This document shows, piece after piece, positions 1 through 7,181 of a DNA stretch of 7,181 nucleotides; position 1 is the first letter of the stretch; the number at the start of each line of letters is the position of its first letter. The stretch spans positions 1 through 7,181 of the forward strand of contig CANGML010000083.1 of NCBI GenBank assembly GCA_947454585.1, written 5' to 3'. The DNA comes from Comamonadaceae bacterium (GTDB taxonomy: Bacteria; Pseudomonadota; Gammaproteobacteria; Burkholderiales; Burkholderiaceae_C). A program made the translations under genes and the position numbers. The notes under the pieces were generated by a model that searched no databases, was not told the origin of the DNA, and saw only the letters and a list, made by a program, of their open reading frames with translations.

Positions 1-258
1 AACGCGGGCGAAGCCATGACGCGTGCCATGTTCTGGCAGCTGATCAAACGTTATGCCTTGCAAGCACAAATTCATGTGCCGATCTCGCCGCACACCTTGC
101 GCCACGCCTTTGCGACGCATTTGCTCAACCACGGCGCAGACTTGCGTGCTGTGCAAATGCTGCTCGGCCATGCCGATATTTCTACGACAACGATCTACAC
201 GCACATTGCGCGTGAGCGCTTGAAGACCTTGCACGGGCAGCACCATCCGCGGGGATAA
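1..258 (+). CDS. xerD: Site-specific tyrosine recombinase XerD, C-terminal part (5' end outside window)
   Basis: The last 85 residues of a tyrosine recombinase are visible; the frame is open to the left edge, so the gene begins outside the window. XerD acts with XerC at the dif site to resolve chromosome dimers before division. The catalytic residues are H31 and R34 (HTLRH), H57 (LLGH) and the nucleophile Y66 (IYTH), counted from the first visible residue. The spacings R-23-H and H-9-Y equal those of E. coli XerD (R247, H270, Y279). The C-terminus ending HHPRG favours XerD over XerC or a phage integrase. If co-linear with the 298-residue E. coli protein, about 213 residues are missing. It converges on the DUF455 gene with only 5 bases between the stop codons. 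Family is certain; XerD rather than XerC is very likely. Confidence 0.94.
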   Translation, partial: NAGEAMTRAMFWQLIKRYALQAQIHVPISPHTLRHAFATHLLNHGADLRAVQMLLGHADISTTTIYTHIARERLKTLHGQHHPRG

Positions 259-264
259 AGTGCT
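239..264. terminator. Possible stem-loop at the xerD / DUF455 convergent junction
   Basis: AGCAC (239-243) pairs with GTGCT (260-264), and inside it ATCC (245-248) pairs with GGAT (253-256) around a GCGG loop, leaving a 1x3 internal loop. The structure overlaps the xerD stop codon and touches the stop codon of the opposing gene, where a bidirectional terminator would be expected. No T-tract follows on either strand, so it is not a canonical intrinsic terminator. It may stabilise mRNA 3' ends or be chance. Confidence 0.28.
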
Positions 265-1067
265 CAAGCGCCCAGCAGGTATTGCAATTCAGTGTCCGTG
301 AAGCCTGCACGCTTGCGAGCTTCTTCGTTGAACGGTGGCCGAAGTTTGGGGGCGTCATAGCGTTGCACCAATTCGCCATAGAGCGGCACGGGGTCTAAGC
401 CCCGTTGGTCGCACAGCCATCGGTACCAATGGTTACCAATCGCGACATGGCCCACCTCATCACGCAAGATGATGTCCAACATCTCAACCGCGCGAAGCGC
501 TGGCAGGCTGGCTGCTTTGCGCAACTTGGCTTGAATCAAGGGCGTGGCATCCAGGCCACGGGCCTCCAGGGTGCGCGGCACCAGCGCCATGCGGGCCAGC
601 ACATCATCGGCTGTCTTTTGGCACATGTGCCACAGACCGTCGTGTGCGTCAAAGTCGCCGTACCGATGCCCCAAGCTGTTCAGATGTTGATGCAGCATTT
701 GAAAATGCTGCGACTCCTCATACGCCACCAGCAACCAGTCTTGGTAGAAAGTCTCTGGCATATCGGGAAAGCGCCAGACGGCATCTAATGCCAAATTGAT
801 CGCATTGAATTCGATGTGGCAGACCGCATGCAGCAAAGCGGCCAAGCCTTCGGGCGTGAACGGGGTCCGCGTGGCGACCTGTTTGGCGGGGATCAGGCGC
901 GGCAAGGAAGGGCGGCCAGGCAGCGTGACAGTGGTCTCTGGGTGAACGTGCTCACCCGTGCTCAGCGCGTGCGCATTTTTGCCGTCCCACAATGCTTGGA
1001 CCGCTAGAACTTTTTCATCGGGGTCGCACAGGCACAGGGCATTCAGGGCTAAACGGCGTAGGCTCAT
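264..1067 (-). CDS. DUF455 family ferritin-like protein (COG2833)
   Basis: A 267-residue soluble protein of the DUF455 / ferritin-like group, whose biochemical role is not established. Candidate carboxylate and histidine metal ligands of a four-helix di-iron fold can be picked out: E86 in HIEFNAI, the E118-x-x-H121 pair in EESQH, E168 in LEARGLD, and E204-x-x-H207 in DEVGH. The two ExxH motifs and overall layout resemble MiaE-like and other diiron oxygenase or ferritin-like proteins, so iron-dependent redox chemistry is a reasonable inference but not shown. There is no signal peptide or membrane segment. The ATG at 1067 gives a family-like N-terminus (MSLRRLALNAL). Upstream the frame stays open for at least 14 codons but has no start codon there. 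No usable Shine-Dalgarno sequence precedes it: AAGG abuts the ATG directly. It diverges from the carbonic anhydrase-like gene and converges on xerD. Confidence 0.87.
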   Translation of the reverse strand: MSLRRLALNALCLCDPDEKVLAVQALWDGKNAHALSTGEHVHPETTVTLPGRPSLPRLIPAKQVATRTPFTPEGLAALLHAVCHIEFNAINLALDAVWRFPDMPETFYQDWLLVAYEESQHFQMLHQHLNSLGHRYGDFDAHDGLWHMCQKTADDVLARMALVPRTLEARGLDATPLIQAKLRKAASLPALRAVEMLDIILRDEVGHVAIGNHWYRWLCDQRGLDPVPLYGELVQRYDAPKLRPPFNEEARKRAGFTDTELQYLLGA

Positions 1068-1070
1068 CCT

Positions 1071-1080
1071 TACAATTGTA
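1071..1080. promoter_or_regulatory. Palindromic divergent -10 element (TACAAT on both strands)
   Basis: The 41-base spacer between two divergent genes contains the perfect 10-base palindrome TACAATTGTA. Read on the plus strand, TACAAT at 1071-1076 is a good sigma-70 -10 box, predicting a start near 1083 and a leader of about 25 bases before the carbonic anhydrase-like gene. Read on the minus strand, TACAAT at 1080-1075 predicts a start at about 1067-1068, on or next to the DUF455 ATG. No convincing -35 box is seen at 16-18 bases on either strand. The two -10 boxes share two base pairs, so the promoters could not be occupied together. The palindrome could instead be an operator half-site. Confidence 0.45.
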
Positions 1081-1095
1081 GGAAACCAAAAACCT

Positions 1096-1102
1096 GCAGG
1101 AG
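1096..1102 (+). promoter_or_regulatory. Ribosome binding site for the carbonic anhydrase-like gene
   Basis: GCAGGAG, with a strong AGGAG core, ends 6 bases before the ATG at 1109. It supports that start and contrasts with the opposing gene, which has no spaced Shine-Dalgarno sequence. Confidence 0.7.
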
Positions 1103-1108
1103 AAATTC

Positions 1109-1633
1109 ATGGCTGTTTACCAACTCGACGCGCTCACGCCCCACCTGGCAGACTCGGCTTGGGTCGCGGATAACGCGCAAGTGATGGGCGATGTGCACAT
1201 GGCAGCGGACAGCAGTGTCTGGTTCAGCAGCGTGGTGCGGGGTGACACAGCCACGATTCACATTGGTGAGGGCACCAATATTCAGGACGGTAGCGTGTTG
1301 CATGCAGACCATGGTGTGCCGCTCACGATTGGAAAGCATGTGACCATCGGCCATATGGTGCAATTGCACGGTTGCACCATCGGCGATGAGTCCTTGATTG
1401 GTATCGGTGCCATCGTGCTCAATGGCGCCAAGATTGGTAAAAATTGTTTGGTGGGGGCGGGCTCGCTGGTGACCGAGGGCAAGGAGTTTCCTGATGGCTC
1501 CATGATTTTGGGTAGCCCTGCCAAGGTGGTGCGTCAGCTCACGACTGAGCAAATTGAGGGCTTGCGCCGCAGTGCGCAGCACTATGTGACAAACAAAAAC
1601 CGTTTCAAAGCGGGCTTAAAGAAGATCGCTTGA
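1109..1633 (+). CDS. Gamma-class carbonic anhydrase family protein (YrdA/CamH-like)
   Basis: A 174-residue left-handed beta-helix protein built of hexapeptide repeats (for example IGKHVT, IGDESL, IGIGAI, IGKNCL), running from about residue 15 to 135 and followed by a C-terminal helix. Gamma-class hallmarks are present: R44 and D46 in VVRGD, Q59 in NIQDG, and likely metal ligands H65 (VLHAD), H82 and H87 (GHMVQLHGC). The H82/H87 spacing of 5 matches H117/H122 of the archaeal enzyme Cam. The long acidic loop carrying the Cam proton-shuttle glutamate is absent, as in YrdA, PaaY and CamH relatives. Trimer formation at the metal sites is known for the family. Activity is uncertain, since many YrdA-type proteins show little or none. 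The ATG has a strong ribosome binding site. The stop codon overlaps the hslO start, indicating co-transcription and translational coupling. Confidence 0.92.
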   Translation: MAVYQLDALTPHLADSAWVADNAQVMGDVHMAADSSVWFSSVVRGDTATIHIGEGTNIQDGSVLHADHGVPLTIGKHVTIGHMVQLHGCTIGDESLIGIGAIVLNGAKIGKNCLVGAGSLVTEGKEFPDGSMILGSPAKVVRQLTTEQIEGLRRSAQHYVTNKNRFKAGLKKIA

Positions 1634-2607
1634 TGTCCCAACTGCATAAATTCCTGTTCGATGGTTTGCCCGTGCGCGGTATGTTGGTGCAACTCACCGA
1701 CGTGTGGCAAGAGGTCCTCAAGCGCCGTGCGGCCAATGCCGATACGGGCGCTTATCCTGAGCCGGTGCGCCACTTGTTGGGGGAGATGACCGCGGCTGCG
1801 GTGCTGATGCAATCCAACATCAAGTTCAACGGTGCGCTGGTGATGCAGATTTTCGGGGATGGGCCCTTAAAGCTCGCGGTGGTCGAGGTGCAACCCGACC
1901 TCAGCTTGCGTGCCACGGCCAAGGTGGTGGGCGATATGGGGGAGGCCAGATCTTTGCCAGAGATGGTCAACGTGCACAACGAAGGCAAATGCGCCATCAC
2001 GCTAGACCCACTCAACAAAATGCCAGGTCAGCAGCCCTACCAAGGTGTGGTACCGCTGTTTGATGACCAGCGCAACAAGCTTGATAAGTTCAGCGATGTA
2101 CTGCAGCACTACATGCTGCAAAGCGAACAACTCGACACCACCCTGGTTTTGGCGGCCAATGACACCACGGCCGCAGGTTTGTTGATTCAACGCCTGCCCA
2201 TCAAGGGCGAAGGCAACTTGGCTGCCAAAGCGACCATGGACGATGAAGACGAAATTGGGCGCAACGAAGATTACAACCGCATCTCGATCTTGGCCGCTAG
2301 TTTGACGGCGCAAGAGCTGTTGAATTTAGATGCAGAAAACATCTTGCACCGTTTATTTTGGGAAGAAAAGCTGCTGCGGTTTGAGCCCCTCACGCCGAGT
2401 TTTGCCTGCTCATGCAGCCGTGAACGCGTGAGCAACATGATTCGCAGCTTAGGCACTGACGAGGTAGAGAGCATCTTGGCTGAACAGGGGCAAGTTGAGG
2501 TGGGGTGCGATTTTTGTGGCCAGCAATACCGCTACGACGCGGTGGACGCCGCCCATATCTTCACGGGCACCGAGAGCCAAGCACCCAGCACCTCGTCGCT
2601 GCAATAG
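1633..2607 (+). CDS. hslO: 33 kDa redox-regulated chaperone Hsp33
   Basis: A 324-residue cytosolic holdase, activated by oxidation plus heat, that protects unfolding proteins under hypochlorous acid or peroxide stress. The N-terminus HKFLFDGLPVRG is the family signature. The C-terminal zinc redox switch is complete: C259 and C261 (CSC) and C292 and C295 (CDFC), with 30 residues between the pairs, matching the CxC-x27-32-CxxC pattern. The acidic DDEDEIGRNED stretch (about 203-213) lies before the linker. I chose the ATG at 1633, which overlaps the preceding TGA by one base (TGATG); a TTG three bases earlier would add one residue and is less likely. No clear Shine-Dalgarno is present apart from a weak AAGAAG, so translation probably depends on ribosomes finishing the upstream gene. 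It converges on the ATPase gene, 8 bases between coding ends. Confidence 0.97.
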   Translation: MSQLHKFLFDGLPVRGMLVQLTDVWQEVLKRRAANADTGAYPEPVRHLLGEMTAAAVLMQSNIKFNGALVMQIFGDGPLKLAVVEVQPDLSLRATAKVVGDMGEARSLPEMVNVHNEGKCAITLDPLNKMPGQQPYQGVVPLFDDQRNKLDKFSDVLQHYMLQSEQLDTTLVLAANDTTAAGLLIQRLPIKGEGNLAAKATMDDEDEIGRNEDYNRISILAASLTAQELLNLDAENILHRLFWEEKLLRFEPLTPSFACSCSRERVSNMIRSLGTDEVESILAEQGQVEVGCDFCGQQYRYDAVDAAHIFTGTESQAPSTSSLQ

Positions 2608-2608
2608 C

Positions 2609-2625
2609 CAAGGCCTTAAGGCTTG
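2609..2625. terminator. Possible stem-loop at the hslO / ATPase convergent junction
   Basis: CAAGGCC (2609-2615) pairs with GGCTTG (2620-2625) around a TTAA loop, giving six base pairs and one bulged G at 2613. It lies just after the hslO stop and contains the stop codon of the opposing ATPase gene. There is no T-tract on either side, so an intrinsic terminator is possible but weakly supported. Confidence 0.25.
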
Positions 2626-3239
2626 AGCAAGGCTGTGAAAAGAAGGTGCTCACAAGCGCCATCGCCACATGTTTCGCATGGGCCACGCCAACGTGCAGTT
2701 TGTTCTCGCCGGCCCCACTTTTTGGCCCACTCAGGCGCGCGTTGGCCGATACAAAACAACGCATTTTCCAGGCGCTGCTTGCCGCTGCCGTACACCACCT
2801 GAAAAGGCAGATGGCCTTGGTTCAACAGGCGGCGAACTGTTTGATCGACAGTGTCGCGCTCGTTCGCGCCGTCACCTTGCTGCCCATCAACATCCAACCC
2901 TGTGAGCAGCGTGATGTCAAACATCGCTTGGTGATCTAAAGCCAAGCTGTCCAAGCTGTGGTCATTGAATCTCAGTTGGCTGTAAACCGCCGTCATCAAG
3001 GGCGTTGTGTCGGCAATCAACACAGGTGCGTCAGGCGTTGCTCCGATGCGCATGATTTGTGCTTGAGCCAGCAGACGCAGTTCATCATGGTGGGGGGGGC
3101 GTTGATGGATCTCGCACCATTCGCGCCAACAGTCGCTGACGTGCTGTACAGGCATGTCATAGGCGCTGAAGTGGGCATCGAGGGCCGCAGCGAGCATGGA
3201 TTTACCCGTGCGTTGTGCGCCAAGAATGGCAATTTTCAC
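2616..3239 (-). CDS. P-loop ATPase / NadR-like kinase-domain protein with cysteine-rich C-terminus
   Basis: A 207-residue protein with a P-loop at residues 7-14 (GAQRTGKS) right at the N-terminus, and a candidate second acidic nucleotide-site residue D77 in VLIADTTP. The general look resembles the AAA_28 / NadR C-terminal domain family, in which NadR phosphorylates nicotinamide riboside. Here that domain stands alone, without the DNA-binding and adenylyltransferase parts of E. coli NadR. The substrate is unknown. The tail has C188-x2-C191-x4-C196-x-H198, a possible metal site. The start is GTG at 3239; the first in-frame methionine after it lies beyond the P-loop, which fixes the start despite a weak ribosome binding site. 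It begins 6 bases after the ftsB stop and is the last gene of the pyrG operon. A run of eight C (minus strand) lies inside the gene at codons 47-50. ATP binding is likely; calling it a nucleoside or cofactor kinase is inference. Confidence 0.75.
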   Translation of the reverse strand: MKIAILGAQRTGKSMLAAALDAHFSAYDMPVQHVSDCWREWCEIHQRPPHHDELRLLAQAQIMRIGATPDAPVLIADTTPLMTAVYSQLRFNDHSLDSLALDHQAMFDITLLTGLDVDGQQGDGANERDTVDQTVRRLLNQGHLPFQVVYGSGKQRLENALFCIGQRAPEWAKKWGRREQTARWRGPCETCGDGACEHLLFTALLKP

Positions 3240-3245
3240 GCCCGA

Positions 3246-3521
3246 TTACTTTGCGATTTGTACGAAGACTTCGTTGGGTTTGACCATTCCGATTTCAGAG
3301 CGTGCACGCTCTTCCACCATTTCTAAGCCATCTTTCAGGTCATGCAGCTCTGCGGCCAGCCGATCATTGGCCAGTTGAGCCGCGGCATTTTGTTGTTTTT
3401 GTTCTTTCAAGGCTTGACGCTGGCGCATCACGTCAGGAATGCTGCCGCGACCAAACCACATCTGGCCCTGCAGCACGAGCAGCAGGGAGATCAATACGAG
3501 GTGGAGTGGGCGCAGCATCAT
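3246..3521 (-). CDS. ftsB: Cell division protein FtsB
   Basis: A 91-residue single-pass inner-membrane protein of the DivIC/FtsB family. FtsB binds FtsL and FtsQ and helps signal septal peptidoglycan synthesis through FtsWI. The N-terminal hydrophobic segment lies at about residues 6-18 (LHLVLISLLLVLQ), followed by the typical WFGRGS. A periplasmic coiled coil rich in Q, A, L and E covers about 30-66. The conserved end is EERARSEIGMVKPNEVF (about 70-86). The protein starts with two methionines (3521 and 3518); which one is used cannot be told, because no clear Shine-Dalgarno precedes either. The start lies 6 bases after the eno stop, so translational coupling to enolase is likely. The position after eno is the classic ftsB location in proteobacteria. 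Confidence 0.94.
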   Translation of the reverse strand: MMLRPLHLVLISLLLVLQGQMWFGRGSIPDVMRQRQALKEQKQQNAAAQLANDRLAAELHDLKDGLEMVEERARSEIGMVKPNEVFVQIAK

Positions 3522-3527
3522 GGGCAG

Positions 3528-4826
<1,299 letters not shown>

Positions 4827-4834
4827 TCAAGTTT

Positions 4835-5686
4835 TTAAAAATTGTTTTCCAAGAAGGGGTGTTTTTTGACCACTGCGTCGAGCTCGACCAAGGTTTCTAG
4901 GAGTGCCTTCATCTTGCCCAAGGGCACGGCATTCGGGCCATCCGACCAAGCCTCTGAAGGGCGAGGGTGGGTTTCCATAAACAAGCCAGCAACTCCTGCG
5001 GCCACACCAGCACGGGCCAACACGGGCACCATCTCGCGAGCACCCCCACTGCTGGTGCCTTGTCCGCCTGGCTTTTGCACCGAGTGGGTCACATCAAACA
5101 CCACCGGCGCGCCAGACTTGCGCATCTCCGCCAAACTGGTCATGTCGGCCACGAGGTTGTTGTAGCCAAAGCTCACGCCACGTTCGCAGGCCAAGAAGTT
5201 GTCTTCTGGCAGGCCTGCTTCACGCGCCGCATCACGGGCTTTGTCGATCACGTTCTTCATGTCCCAAGGGGCCAGGAATTGCCCCTTCTTGATATTCACA
5301 GGTTTACCCGATTGCGCCACAGCGCGAATGAAATCGGTCTGACGGCACAAGAAAGCTGGGGTTTGCAAGACATCAACCATGCTGGCCACCGTCTTGACTT
5401 GTGACTCGTCGTGCACATCCGTGAGGATGGGGAGCTGCAGTTGGCGGCGCACTTCGTCGAGGATCTTCAAGCCCGCATCGATGCCTACGCCGCGCTTGGT
5501 ATGCCCCGACGAGCGGTTGGCTTTGTCGAAAGAGCCTTTGTAAATCAAAGGAATGCCCAAGCCGGAACAGATTTCTTTGAGTTGCCCCGCTACATCGATG
5601 GACATCTCCAAGCCTTCGATCGAGCAGGTGCCTGCGATCAAAAAGAAACGGTGGTGGAGGCCAACATCAAATCCGCAAAGTTTCAT
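4835..5686 (-). CDS. kdsA: 3-deoxy-8-phosphooctulonate synthase (Kdo-8-P synthase), metal-dependent type
   Basis: A 283-residue aldolase-type TIM barrel that condenses phosphoenolpyruvate with arabinose 5-phosphate to Kdo 8-phosphate, an early step of Kdo synthesis for the lipopolysaccharide inner core, in the cytosol. Family motifs are FDKANRSS (about 53-60), [18 protein letters not shown] and FGYNNLV. The metal ligands known from the Aquifex aeolicus enzyme (C11, H185, E222, D233) map to C21 (IAGTC), H201 (THSVQ), E238 (FMETHP) and D249 (WSDG), with identical H-E (37) and E-D (11) spacings. The enzyme is thus of the metal-dependent class, unlike E. coli, which has Asn at the cysteine position. 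The start at 5686 gives the family N-terminus MKLCGFDVG. An in-frame GTG/ATG extension to 5755 would run back into pyrG and is rejected. Only 2 bases separate it from the pyrG stop. Confidence 0.97.
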   Translation of the reverse strand: MKLCGFDVGLHHRFFLIAGTCSIEGLEMSIDVAGQLKEICSGLGIPLIYKGSFDKANRSSGHTKRGVGIDAGLKILDEVRRQLQLPILTDVHDESQVKTVASMVDVLQTPAFLCRQTDFIRAVAQSGKPVNIKKGQFLAPWDMKNVIDKARDAAREAGLPEDNFLACERGVSFGYNNLVADMTSLAEMRKSGAPVVFDVTHSVQKPGGQGTSSGGAREMVPVLARAGVAAGVAGLFMETHPRPSEAWSDGPNAVPLGKMKALLETLVELDAVVKKHPFLENNF

Positions 5687-5688
5687 GG

Positions 5689-7181
<1,493 letters not shown>

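Noticed and set aside
1..258. Phage or integron integrase fragment marking a mobile element
   Set aside because: The sequence and C-terminus match chromosomal XerD, with no att-like repeats, other mobility genes or change in composition nearby.
405..788. Plus-strand open frame of 127 codons inside the DUF455 gene
   Set aside because: It is antisense to a clearly conserved ferritin-like coding sequence, has no ribosome binding site and no recognisable domain.
1093..1100. CCTGCAGG palindrome before the carbonic anhydrase-like gene
   Set aside because: It overlaps the ribosome binding site and has no second copy nearby; eight symmetric bases are easily due to chance.
1070..1582. Minus-strand open frame of 170 codons across the carbonic anhydrase-like gene
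   Set aside because: It is the reverse shadow of a coding sequence with intact hexapeptide repeats and metal ligands; the translation has no recognisable fold.
1630..1632. TTG as start of hslO
   Set aside because: The ATG immediately after it is the better start and gives the usual TGATG coupling arrangement.

Overview
This window carries ordinary chromosomal housekeeping and stress genes. It most likely comes from a Gram-negative betaproteobacterium of the order Burkholderiales. The Comamonadaceae (Limnohabitans/Rhodoferax-like) are my best guess, from the run pyrG-kdsA-eno-ftsB, the protein variants and the moderate GC content judged by eye. No search was run, so the genus is an impression. 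A Kdo-8-phosphate synthase gene implies a lipopolysaccharide outer membrane.

Layout from left to right. The 3' end of xerD (+, positions 1-258) meets, tail to tail and 5 bases apart, a DUF455 ferritin-like gene (-, 264-1067). A 41-base divergent spacer then separates that gene from a two-gene plus-strand unit. This unit holds a gamma-class carbonic anhydrase-like gene (1109-1633) and hslO for the redox chaperone Hsp33 (1633-2607), joined by a one-base TGATG overlap. The spacer contains a perfect palindrome that reads as a TACAAT -10 box on both strands. hslO meets, tail to tail and 8 bases apart, the last gene of a minus-strand operon that fills the rest of the window. In transcription order the operon is pyrG (5' end beyond the right edge), kdsA, eno, ftsB, and a NadR-like P-loop ATPase gene. 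Gaps within it are 2, 23, 6 and 6 bases. No stretch above 300 bases lacks a gene.

The operon combines CTP synthesis, Kdo synthesis, glycolysis and a divisome subunit. CTP is used both for nucleic acids and to activate Kdo as CMP-Kdo. Enolase makes or consumes phosphoenolpyruvate, which KdsA uses as a substrate. This gives a plausible metabolic reason for pyrG, kdsA and eno to be together. FtsB links the unit to septum formation. The terminal ATPase is the least understood member.

I found no mobile element, CRISPR array, RNA gene or unfamiliar multi-gene system. Points worth a second look are the terminal NadR-like ATPase with its cysteine-rich tail and in-gene C8 tract, the symmetric divergent promoter with a possibly leaderless DUF455 transcript, the metal-dependent type of KdsA, and hairpins at both convergent gene junctions.
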